From: Gynuella sp.
GTDB lineage: Bacteria; Pseudomonadota; Gammaproteobacteria; Pseudomonadales; Natronospirillaceae
Direction: 5' to 3'
DNA length: 64,000 nucleotides
Assembly (NCBI GenBank): GCA_028282465.1
Contig: JANQHX010000013.1
Coordinates: 1-64,000, forward strand
Position 1 is the first letter of the stretch. Every line of letters begins with the position of its first letter. The notes beneath the pieces were generated by a model, which worked only from the letters and a program-made list of their open reading frames with translations, did not search any database and was not told the DNA's origin. Below, one piece after another: positions 54,660 through 62,724 of this stretch. The translations under genes were made by a program, and so were the position numbers.

Positions 54660-56999
54660 ATGTCTTCTAAACCAATAACTGGTTACGTTAACCCTAACAG
54701 TAAGAAAACCATCGTTAAATTCCCTATCGAACCGCCAATTCATGTGGTAGTTCTAGTTCCTGGTACAACTGATCCTGTTAACACTCATAATGCATGGGAA
54801 AACTATAAAGACAGCCTTACCTATGCAGATGAGCTGGAATACATTGATATTCATGACCCTTCAGTTAGCGATGCCAAAAAAACCCAATGGAATGAAATCA
54901 ACACTTTCGCCAATGAAACCTATTGGGCAAGCTATCCTAACTTTCTACCCAGTGTTGATGACTTTGTAGAAGAACTGCACCAACTCTCCTACTGTCCAGT
55001 CCACTTAATTAAAAAGGTTCGGTGGTCGGGAGATAACAATGATGATGAGCGGAAAAAAGCTGGAAAAATCGTAGCCGACCTCTTGCTTGAAGGCGGGCCT
55101 AAAAACGAGTGGATTTCCGATGCAGATAAAGAAGAACTAAAAAAGAAAAAGGTTTGGATTCATTTAATTGGTCATTCACACGGCGGCAATGTCATGAATG
55201 AGTTCACTCAAGCCTTTTCACAACACTCAGAGCGTCCTAAAAACTGGCAGGTAAAAACCCTTGTGTACTTAAGCACTCCGTTTTTTAACGATATGCATCA
55301 CGTGAACGGACAAGCCCTGCATCCGGATTGTAAAATCATTAATGTCTACAATGAATTCGACCTCACTCAACGTACGATTGCTGATTACACAGTTAAATCA
55401 ATGGATCACCTTGAGCTAGTTCTAAATGAATTCAAAGACTTAAGTAACACCTTTTCTAAAATAGACATTGAAAGAATAAAACCTGACTCATTCCCATTTA
55501 ACTCCGATTACGATGATGGGGATTGGGATGAGGACAGTCAGTCTTGGGAAGAGGCATACTGGGTAACCGATAAGGATAGTAAAAACGGCAAATGGGATGG
55601 GCCTAGTGGGCCTGGAGTTTGGCGGTATTTGTTGTCGTTTTTTGAAAAAAAAGGTTTGATTGACAAAGCAATTAGGAATTTTATTAAAAGCATAGATACG
55701 TGGAATAAGGACCCTTTAATTCCACTTTTTAATGAATCAACCACAGAGCCTCTTTCTAATCTCACAGCTTTTTTAGAAAAGTGGAGAGAATCTTGTCAAG
55801 CTAGCTTATTTGGCAGGTTAAAATCGAAACCAGACGTTAACTTTTGGGATAACACTAAGTTGGCTCTTGGTGCTTATTTTGGAAAAAATGACCTAGGTGA
55901 CTATGCCGATTATTTTCATCGGTTGAACCATTTCTCAGTGTTATGGCTAATTGTTGATCTAAACATTCATGATTTAATTTATGGAATGGCTGAAGCAATG
56001 GGATTTGAAGAAGGAGGATTCTTTAAATCCCATGCTTATGATTTTATTGACCAGCTTCTTTTAAACATACTAAAAGAATTTGATGATACCATGCCAAAAC
56101 CTACAACTATGGACGGCAGGTCGGTATTGCCCAAAGCGTTCCAAGAAAAGGTAAACTCCTTTAGTGTTAAACGCCATGACTTATATAAATCTTATACAGG
56201 CTCACAGTACCAACAATTTATCGATAGTATTGAAGATATTCAAACACAATACGCGCTTGAGTCTGATAGCCATTCAAATAAGGCAAAATCACTTCGAAAA
56301 GAATACTTACTGAAACTAGCAGCTAATGCACTTCCCTACCAACTTCTAGATTTAGGATTCGGCTTCGAAGTACTTATCGAGCTTGCCATCGAGTTTCTAG
56401 GAAAATTTGAATTACCCTCAGAACGTGAAAAATTTGATGACAGAGCAGAATACCTGGATGAACTAAAGGATAAGCTTGCCGATCTGCACGAAGATAATTG
56501 CCTGAAGCTGATTTACCCTCCCGATTGGCTTTATCAACAGGCTTTAATGTTGATTAATGAGGATAAAAACGCTAACGCCCATCAGCTTGAAGAGCTTATA
56601 GACACCCTTATTGATGACAGAGAGTTCACTAGGTTCTATTCGGTTTGGCGCAATAGCTCACGTAAAAGTCTTTACCAAAAACCCAACCAGAGTCATATTG
56701 ACTCTTTAGGGTCACCCTATGAAGTCCAAAGGTATCTTATTGAGCATCAAGATAAACAGAATGCAAGGGCCAACTTGTTAACCAATATGTTAAAGCATTG
56801 GCCCGAGGATTGGGGTTTTCCCATAGAAACCAAGATACCTGATGAAACCGGTGCATTAGTTGGAACCATAGAAGGTCATAATATTCGCGGCTCAATTAAT
56901 TACCTAGCGATTCGTTCACACAGTGTCAGTCGGGAAAAGATCTACTACAACCCAGAAATAAGGCTGAACATTATTAACAGTTGTTTAGCTATTGGTTAA
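54660..56999 (+). CDS. Lipase-like alpha/beta-hydrolase, putative T6SS effector
   Basis: A 779-residue protein with an alpha/beta-hydrolase fold in the first half: V-V-V-L-V-P-G-T-T-D near residue 30 and the nucleophile elbow G-H-S-H-G-G with Ser173. A plausible acid residue is Asp234 (Y-N-E-F-D-L-T). A plausible histidine is His754 in the C-terminal S-H-S-V-S-R segment, which is conserved in the truncated copy at 58158-59702. There is no signal peptide, as in T6SS cargo. The second half (about 469-779) is a helical region repeated downstream. It is coupled by a TAATG overlap to an exported LRR protein. I read it as a phospholipase-type (Tle-like) antibacterial effector, not assignable to a named Tle class by eye. 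Confidence 0.72.
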   Translation: MSSKPITGYVNPNSKKTIVKFPIEPPIHVVVLVPGTTDPVNTHNAWENYKDSLTYADELEYIDIHDPSVSDAKKTQWNEINTFANETYWASYPNFLPSVDDFVEELHQLSYCPVHLIKKVRWSGDNNDDERKKAGKIVADLLLEGGPKNEWISDADKEELKKKKVWIHLIGHSHGGNVMNEFTQAFSQHSERPKNWQVKTLVYLSTPFFNDMHHVNGQALHPDCKIINVYNEFDLTQRTIADYTVKSMDHLELVLNEFKDLSNTFSKIDIERIKPDSFPFNSDYDDGDWDEDSQSWEEAYWVTDKDSKNGKWDGPSGPGVWRYLLSFFEKKGLIDKAIRNFIKSIDTWNKDPLIPLFNESTTEPLSNLTAFLEKWRESCQASLFGRLKSKPDVNFWDNTKLALGAYFGKNDLGDYADYFHRLNHFSVLWLIVDLNIHDLIYGMAEAMGFEEGGFFKSHAYDFIDQLLLNILKEFDDTMPKPTTMDGRSVLPKAFQEKVNSFSVKRHDLYKSYTGSQYQQFIDSIEDIQTQYALESDSHSNKAKSLRKEYLLKLAANALPYQLLDLGFGFEVLIELAIEFLGKFELPSEREKFDDRAEYLDELKDKLADLHEDNCLKLIYPPDWLYQQALMLINEDKNANAHQLEELIDTLIDDREFTRFYSVWRNSSRKSLYQKPNQSHIDSLGSPYEVQRYLIEHQDKQNARANLLTNMLKHWPEDWGFPIETKIPDETGALVGTIEGHNIRGSINYLAIRSHSVSREKIYYNPEIRLNIINSCLAIG

Positions 57000-58174
57000 T
57001 GATGATGAAAATTTTTTTTCTGATACTCGGATTATTTATTTCTGAAGCATCTTTCTCCAGCGGGCCAACGAGAGAGCTGACGCCAGAGCAGGTTGGCTAC
57101 TGTAATTCCGCTGATCCGGAAATAGCCAACACATCAGAATTACTTCCTGACTTAGTATGCAACCCGAAGATACTCTCTTTAGAAGACAATTTAGATTTAG
57201 ACTTAGAACCCGGAAAGTCTTATGAACTTGAGCTAATTTGCAGTTTTTACCCGCATTTAAGATCCTTGTACTTTAGCAACCTTGAACAAGAATTACCTCA
57301 GTGCATCTATTCGTTAGAAAACCTATTTAGCCTTAATTTTTTTATTGTTAAACAAGTGGACTTATCTGGATTAAACAACATATCTGAGCTCAAAGTACTG
57401 GGAATTTCTAACGCTAATATTGTCAAAGGAGTTCTATCACATCCTAATCTTGAAACTTTCAGGCTTAATAGTGTAAAAAACCATGACTCTTTAACCATAG
57501 GCAAGTTAGCTTCCATAAGCGAAGTTACTATTTCAGGCTTACCTAAACTGGAAAATATAGACAGATTTTATAATCTAAAAGATACAAAATGGTTAGATAT
57601 TTCTGATCTAAGTGACCTAAAAGACCTTTCTGCATTAAAGCACTTCACTAATCTAGAGCACCTGACAATCGGTAATATTTACCATGAGGTAAAGTTTCCT
57701 AAATTAGACAACCACCCTCACTTAGAAGATCTTCGCTTCCTCTTTTCGTATTTTAACTATCTGGAACAAATCAGCGAACTGCCAAACGTTAAAAACCTTA
57801 ATATCAATAGTAAGTACCACACACTTACAGACATCAGCCCATTATCAAACCTTACCAGTTTAGAAAAAATCAATGTAAATTGGCATAACATTATAGATTT
57901 CGCGCCTTTGGCCAATAACCCGAATCTTAAATATGTTGGTCACGCCTGGGGAAATAATCAATTCTCGGATTTAACTCAGTTTTACGCTCAATCAAAGAGC
58001 AACGCTAAATTTTCAGATATTAAGCATCAGAGAATGCTCTACTGTTCTCCAAGAAGTCGTGAAGACTATGACAATGGCAAGCGCTGCAACGAACAACAGA
58101 ACAAGCATTGCAGTTTAATGAGCCCAGGACTTCTCCGTCATCTCTGTACATTTTGGCATGATGATTGGTTTTAA
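56999..58174 (+). CDS. Exported leucine-rich-repeat protein, putative immunity protein
   Basis: A 391-residue protein with a signal peptide (M-M-M-K-I-F-F-L... to about residue 21). The body consists of irregular leucine-rich repeats (L-x-x-L-x-I motifs). The C-terminus has four cysteines (Y-C-S-P, R-C-N-E, K-H-C, L-C-T-F-W) and ends W-H-D-D-W-F. The same cysteines and end recur in the paralogue at 59699-60880. The first of three ATGs overlaps the lipase stop (TAATG at 56997-57001). An exported protein coupled to a lipase fits periplasmic immunity to a membrane-attacking effector (inference). Confidence 0.72.
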   Translation: MMMKIFFLILGLFISEASFSSGPTRELTPEQVGYCNSADPEIANTSELLPDLVCNPKILSLEDNLDLDLEPGKSYELELICSFYPHLRSLYFSNLEQELPQCIYSLENLFSLNFFIVKQVDLSGLNNISELKVLGISNANIVKGVLSHPNLETFRLNSVKNHDSLTIGKLASISEVTISGLPKLENIDRFYNLKDTKWLDISDLSDLKDLSALKHFTNLEHLTIGNIYHEVKFPKLDNHPHLEDLRFLFSYFNYLEQISELPNVKNLNINSKYHTLTDISPLSNLTSLEKINVNWHNIIDFAPLANNPNLKYVGHAWGNNQFSDLTQFYAQSKSNAKFSDIKHQRMLYCSPRSREDYDNGKRCNEQQNKHCSLMSPGLLRHLCTFWHDDWF

Positions 58175-59702
58175 CACTGTGATTGCCCATTCCATCAGTC
58201 TCAGAACTGCATCTACAGTTGCGGTAGACATCGACTACATAGAATTTCACCCAGCACCAGATGCAGAAATTTTGATAATCAACGATGACCTAACCCAATT
58301 CGTAGACGGAACAGACATGCATGGTTATCCGGATGAGCTAGACAGCACATGTCTAAACATCACGACTTCGACAGACATCGACTATGCCATTGTGGCTTGC
58401 GACACAAATAATACCCCCAATAATCAAGACGGCAACTTAGAACAACTGGATGACACTCAGGAAAGTGGAGAAGATTTTCACATTGGAGATACTTCCTCCA
58501 TTTCAATAACTGTATCGCCAGTCCTGGCAGACGTAATTGTTCCAATTACTTTCTATGGCGATGGTGCTTTCGAGTTTAATGAAGCCATTGACCTAACAAT
58601 CAATGTTGCAGACAACCTCGCAGAGGGTGATTTTCCTTCGACTAGATTATTAATTGAAAACGATGATTTAGATTTACCGATGGTTGATGGAACTAATGTT
58701 GGAGTATGCCTTGATAACACAGAACAACAATTTAGCGACTCCCCTATTCTGGAGACTCTAGATAACATACTGCTCACGATTTTAAAAACCTTTGACGATA
58801 CCAGCCCCAATCCAATGGGCTCAGCCTTTCCTCCAGGGCCATACAGCACTACCGTGACCCAGTGTGATGTAACTCAAAAAGACCCTTACTATTTCGTTAG
58901 AAAGCCAGAAGCTGAAGACTTGTTAGAAGCGATAGAAGATGTTCAAAAAAAATACGATAACGCCAGTATTAAGAGCGCAAGCAACCAAGAATCGAAAGAA
59001 TTTAGACAGCAATTGCTTTACATATTGGGGCTAAACGCTTTTGATTTAAGAAAACTCCATAGTTTTGGCGCCTGGGCCATGCTGACACATCTGGATTCAG
59101 TTATTGATTGGCTAGAAGAAGATGAAGGAGACGACGAAATAATTTATCGCTCATTTAAATATATCAAGTCCGTCAGATCTTTATTGCTTAAATTAGAAGA
59201 GGAGTATCAATTTGATATCCAATGCACTGAGGATTGGTTATATCAGAACATCATATCACTTCTGAATGAGAGCCCCAGTGATATAAAAGCCAGCCTTTTA
59301 TCACATATAAAAAATTCTAAATTCCGATCAGTCTATACTAGAAAGCTTAAAGAATGGCAAAAATATGTTACTAAGAAACCTAAGTACAGACGGTTTAAAG
59401 ATGAAAACCAAAGGCTTATTCCACTTAAAGCATTTGTAGAGAACTGGCCAACATCCAAATGGGGAAATCCTCCAAAAACACTCCCGGCAATGGATTCCGA
59501 GTTCAATATCATTAAGCACGAAGAACATGGACACGAGCTGGTTTCAGTCGACCCTACAACAGTGAAAGGCAGCATCGGTTACTTTGCTGTTGCCTCACAT
59601 AGTATTAGTCGAACTCGGGTTTATGGTATTAATCCGGATATATTTCGACATATCATAGACAGCACGCTAGAAAACGAAACCAAGATTTCGATAACAAAAT
59701 GA
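58158..59702 (+). CDS. Chimeric gene: Calx-beta fragment fused to the C-terminal half of the lipase-like effector
   Basis: An intact 514-residue frame made of two unrelated parts. Residues up to about 195 match the giant Calx-beta protein near bases 49340-49610 (T-Q-E-S-G-E-D-F, P-I-T-F-Y-G-D, M-V-D-G-T-N-V-G-V-C-L-D), with 25 identical bases at 58454-58478 and 49343-49367. From about residue 200 the protein matches residues 469-779 of the lipase (D-W-L-Y-Q, G-S-I-x-Y, S-H-S-I-S-R). The catalytic-serine half is missing and there is no signal peptide. It overlaps the LRR genes on both sides (17 and 4 bases). It is probably a rearranged effector remnant, possibly still translated; its start codon is uncertain. 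Confidence 0.75.
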   Translation: MMIGFNTVIAHSISLRTASTVAVDIDYIEFHPAPDAEILIINDDLTQFVDGTDMHGYPDELDSTCLNITTSTDIDYAIVACDTNNTPNNQDGNLEQLDDTQESGEDFHIGDTSSISITVSPVLADVIVPITFYGDGAFEFNEAIDLTINVADNLAEGDFPSTRLLIENDDLDLPMVDGTNVGVCLDNTEQQFSDSPILETLDNILLTILKTFDDTSPNPMGSAFPPGPYSTTVTQCDVTQKDPYYFVRKPEAEDLLEAIEDVQKKYDNASIKSASNQESKEFRQQLLYILGLNAFDLRKLHSFGAWAMLTHLDSVIDWLEEDEGDDEIIYRSFKYIKSVRSLLLKLEEEYQFDIQCTEDWLYQNIISLLNESPSDIKASLLSHIKNSKFRSVYTRKLKEWQKYVTKKPKYRRFKDENQRLIPLKAFVENWPTSKWGNPPKTLPAMDSEFNIIKHEEHGHELVSVDPTTVKGSIGYFAVASHSISRTRVYGINPDIFRHIIDSTLENETKISITK

Positions 59703-60880
59703 AAGTACTAAAACCAACATTACTAGCCATCTTATTGATAGGATTAACCCTTAATACTCTGGCTACAGAAAGCTCAGCCGATAAGGCGTACGACTCAACC
59801 TGTGAATACTGGACTGAAGCAGAAGCCAACCTTCTGTTGCTATTTGGTGACACCTGCCACGAAGGCATTACTTACATTGTGGAAAAGCGTCACTTCCTTT
59901 CAGATATAGAGTTTGATAAAAATAAAGAGTATGAAATCAAAAATCTTTGCTTACTGCACGGTTCCATTACTGGTTTAAACTTAGTGAACTATAGAGGCAA
60001 TTATCCTACGTGCTTGGATCACATTAGATCAATTAGCCTTACGGATTCTGGAAAAGTCAGTGTTAAAGTCTTTGAAACTTTACCAAACCTGATGCAAATA
60101 TCTATAACTAATAGCGAATTAACAGGTACCTTTGACTTAGAAAATATTAAGCAACTATTTTTGACCAAGGTTGATTTGTCCCATGAATTTTCAATAAGTG
60201 AGAACGTCAAATTAGACATACTGAGCCTACGCAGTGTTTCTGGCACTAGTGATCTGACTATATTTAAAGATCAAACTAAGATTAAGAAGTTCAAGCTTTC
60301 TTGTTCCGATACTGGAACAATTTCTGATCTATCAGCGTTAGGCGAATTTCATAAATTAGAGAATCTTTCAATTAGCTGCTATGAACATCTCTTAAATTTC
60401 CCCGAGCTAAACAATCACCCAAACCTCTCGAAAGTAGCTATGTCTGGGCAATTTGACTATTTCAATCAATTAAAAAATCTTACCGGTTTAAAAGAGTTAA
60501 AACTTTCTACCGCTAAGCTCATCACCGATCTCACCCCTCTAAAAAACGCTAATCTCCATTCAATCGAATACATGGATTTATCTGGCCAGGATATCGCCGA
60601 TGTTACTCCACTTTCAGGACTGAAAACTTTAAATCGAGTTGAAATTGGCTATAAAATCCCGAGGCTAAATGACCTTACCAATTATTACTCTCAGGAGAAT
60701 AGCAACGCAGATTTCGACCTATTTAGAAGGGACTTACTTTCTTGTTCACCAGAAACTAAAGAAGAGTATTTAGCAGGGCGACGATGTTCAGAAGTGCAGC
60801 AAAAGCATTGTGGTAAATACACAAATAGTGATCGTTGGCGACGAAACTTTTGTGTCTGGTGGTATTCAGATTGGTTTTAA
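59699..60880 (+). CDS. Second exported leucine-rich-repeat protein, putative orphan immunity
   Basis: A 393-residue paralogue of the LRR protein at 56999-58174. Signal peptide (residues 1-23), leucine-rich repeats, and the same C-terminal block: S-C-S-P, R-R-C-S-E, K-H-C, F-C-V-W-W and the end Y-S-D-W-F. The ATG overlaps the stop of the chimeric gene (ATGA), the same coupling seen between the intact lipase and its LRR gene. Overall similarity to the first copy is moderate, so it may protect against a different effector variant. Confidence 0.7.
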   Translation: MKVLKPTLLAILLIGLTLNTLATESSADKAYDSTCEYWTEAEANLLLLFGDTCHEGITYIVEKRHFLSDIEFDKNKEYEIKNLCLLHGSITGLNLVNYRGNYPTCLDHIRSISLTDSGKVSVKVFETLPNLMQISITNSELTGTFDLENIKQLFLTKVDLSHEFSISENVKLDILSLRSVSGTSDLTIFKDQTKIKKFKLSCSDTGTISDLSALGEFHKLENLSISCYEHLLNFPELNNHPNLSKVAMSGQFDYFNQLKNLTGLKELKLSTAKLITDLTPLKNANLHSIEYMDLSGQDIADVTPLSGLKTLNRVEIGYKIPRLNDLTNYYSQENSNADFDLFRRDLLSCSPETKEEYLAGRRCSEVQQKHCGKYTNSDRWRRNFCVWWYSDWF

Positions 60881-60893
60881 ACCCTCATTACAA

Positions 60894-60929
60894 ATACAAT
60901 TGCCCTGATAGATAAGTGACAGAAAAGGA
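60894..60929 (+). promoter_or_regulatory. Leader motif shared with the gene at 53455, second copy
   Basis: ATACAAT (60894), CTGATAG (60905), ATAAGTG (60912) and AAAAGGA (60923) occur in the same order as at 53405-53448, with slightly shorter spacing. A TTGGTT lies 18 bases before TACAAT and could be the -35 element. Confidence 0.45.
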
Positions 60930-60935
60930 AAAACC

Positions 60936-61226
60936 ATGCAGAAATTAGTCAAAGGGAAGCGCTACAACTCAACACTAGCCAAGGAAAGTGTTGAAATAAA
61001 TACCGATCATTTCTCAACTACCATCCAAGAAGAGTCTATGGAAGTAGAGATTCAACCATACCCAATTACAGGCTTGGTTTTACATGTTACTAAAAAAGGT
61101 AATTTCTTTGCTGTTACAAAAATTGCTGGAGAAGAGAAGGATTTAATACCGCTATCACCAGAAGTGGTGAAGCAAGTGCTTGAAGCCGATGGTATTGAGG
61201 AGTGGTTAAATAACTATTTTCCATGA
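60936..61226 (+). CDS. Unknown 96-residue protein
   Basis: A small soluble protein without signal peptide or membrane helix; I do not recognise the family. It has a good ribosome site (AAGGA, 6 bases before ATG) and a leader like that of the gene at 53455, so it is a real gene with its own promoter. It ends the plus-strand putative effector/immunity region and converges with the PAAR-like cluster. Confidence 0.6.
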   Translation: MQKLVKGKRYNSTLAKESVEINTDHFSTTIQEESMEVEIQPYPITGLVLHVTKKGNFFAVTKIAGEEKDLIPLSPEVVKQVLEADGIEEWLNNYFP

Positions 61227-61376
61227 AATGGAAGCGTATTGCTCTTCATTCCTGTTCAGATTTTAAAGCCTTGGCTATTTTCATTCCCCTGAAGACATGT
61301 AATGAATATTTGCTTCATAAGTTCCCTCCTTAGAGGGAATAACCATTCAATTCGCCTATTCTTACTTAAGTGATTG

Positions 61377-61420
61377 AAAAAAATGATGCCAATGGTGTTT
61401 TTTAGTTTACCCTAACACCA
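61377..61420 (-). terminator. Possible terminator at the end of the PAAR-like operon
   Basis: A 7-bp stem (TGGTGTT at 61393-61399 with AACACCA at 61414-61420) overlaps the last codons of the DUF4150 gene. On the minus strand it is followed, after about 10 bases, by seven T's. The distance to the T-run is long, so the call is weak. A 7-bp hairpin at 61322-61339 without T-run also lies in this gap. Confidence 0.35.
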
Positions 61421-61811
61421 GCACTTTAGCTTGAGAGGGTACTGACTGTATTCCTGCTGGATGGTTAGCGTTACTGCCATTATGGCCAAACATACAGGTC
61501 ATAAAAATTGCGGGCTGTCCTTGTATTTTAACTTTAGAACTACCTTTCTTTGGCTTGCACTCGCCTTTGTTCTTACTGGACATCACGCCTTTCATCGTGC
61601 CTGGTTCATCACCTGAAGACATAGTGATCTTCGACTTCATGGTAAAGGCAGCCGCGCCAGCAATTTTAACCTTGGTGGATACCCCACTACTTTGGGAAAG
61701 GCTACCCATGTTCGGGTAAGGTATTGGCACTACGGCATTACCTACAGGCGTTTTACATACGTCTGGCATGGCCATTGTCATACCACCTGCTTTCGTTGAA
61801 ACTGGAAACAT
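61407..61811 (-). CDS. PAAR-like DUF4150 protein
   Basis: A 134-residue glycine/lysine-rich protein with the DUF4150 pattern: M-A-M-P-D-V-C-K-T-P at the start and P-I-P-Y-P-N-M-G, then conserved Cys/His residues near the end (M-T-C-M-F-G-H-N). DUF4150 proteins are PAAR relatives that cap the VgrG spike of T6SS and carry effectors. It is last in a minus-strand set after the DUF3540 and pentapeptide genes. Confidence 0.82.
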   Translation of the reverse strand: MFPVSTKAGGMTMAMPDVCKTPVGNAVVPIPYPNMGSLSQSSGVSTKVKIAGAAAFTMKSKITMSSGDEPGTMKGVMSSKNKGECKPKKGSSKVKIQGQPAIFMTCMFGHNGSNANHPAGIQSVPSQAKVLVLG

Positions 61812-61828
61812 AAAGCTACTCCGTATCC

Positions 61829-62710
61829 TTAACCTAAATGAATGCCTTTGCCGTCAATTCTTACGTTTTCTTTTGCTTGTAGATTGACTGAACCTGCCTG
61901 AACTAAATTATCTTTTTCAACAATGGTTCTAGAACGTTTGGTTTTCAGCTGACTTAATTGCTCAGCTTTACGATATACATTGATTGCAGACTCAACAATG
62001 CGTTTGGCTACCGTTTCAAGCTTACCGACCACGAGTTTGCTACGCTCAATTGTGCCGTTAAAGGTTTCTCCAAACAGTTGAGTATTTTTAAGTTTCAACT
62101 GTGCCCTTTCGCTTTCAATTGAAATCTTTTCAGACTTTGTGATAACGCCTTTTTTACCGGCAATGACCTGACTGGCTCCAGCATTCATACTTATATAATT
62201 GCTAGATTCCAGCTCAATAGCCTCCAAACTGGCGCATTTAATTTTTTTACCGGAGACAAATTTGATTTCCCCTTCCGGGGCCATAAATGATAGGTCACCA
62301 GACGGAGTATAAATACGACTTTGGCCAGTAGAGGAGTCATGATCAAATAACAAATGGCCGCTTTTGTCTTTGACCATTAACAACTCAGAAACCTTCCCAT
62401 CTGATTTAGCAACTTTATTAATTCCCGCAATCGCACCACTTTGAGAGACAACAGACTGCAGCTTGCTTCTTGATTCTCCTAATAAGCCGATGATGAAGCA
62501 CTGACCAATACCTGTGCCACTGATTAAAACTGTATCACCTTGCTGTAACTGAATATGAGCTGGAATAGCGAGTTGAGCGGATACATTTATGCTCGCTCCG
62601 TTGTGCTCCAATCTGACATAAATAGTTGAACCATCTACCTGTGTTACCTCAGCAGACTTGGTATAACTCTCCTGACTCCAGTCAGTATTAGGATGTAATG
62701 TATGTAGCAT
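61829..62710 (-). CDS. DUF3540-type T6SS-associated protein
   Basis: A 293-residue soluble protein. The N-terminal part is an OB-like barrel (L-Q-Q-G-D-T-V-L-I-S-G), as in VgrG/gp5-like spike proteins; the rest is short beta repeats (I-K-F-V-S-G-K-K-I-K, I-E-L-E-S-S-N-Y-I-S) and a helical stretch near residues 220-260. The layout and neighbours (DUF4150 PAAR-like, pentapeptide repeats) match DUF3540 proteins of T6SS accessory loci. I choose ATG 62710, which has a GGAG site; an ATG at 62722 overlaps that site. Confidence 0.72.
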   Translation of the reverse strand: MLHTLHPNTDWSQESYTKSAEVTQVDGSTIYVRLEHNGASINVSAQLAIPAHIQLQQGDTVLISGTGIGQCFIIGLLGESRSKLQSVVSQSGAIAGINKVAKSDGKVSELLMVKDKSGHLLFDHDSSTGQSRIYTPSGDLSFMAPEGEIKFVSGKKIKCASLEAIELESSNYISMNAGASQVIAGKKGVITKSEKISIESERAQLKLKNTQLFGETFNGTIERSKLVVGKLETVAKRIVESAINVYRKAEQLSQLKTKRSRTIVEKDNLVQAGSVNLQAKENVRIDGKGIHLG

Positions 62711-62724
62711 AATTTTCTCCATCT

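Noticed and set aside
58158..59702. Frameshift or assembly break at the chimeric gene
   Set aside because: The frame is intact across the join and the overlaps with both LRR genes are of normal type; an assembly error cannot be fully excluded without reads.
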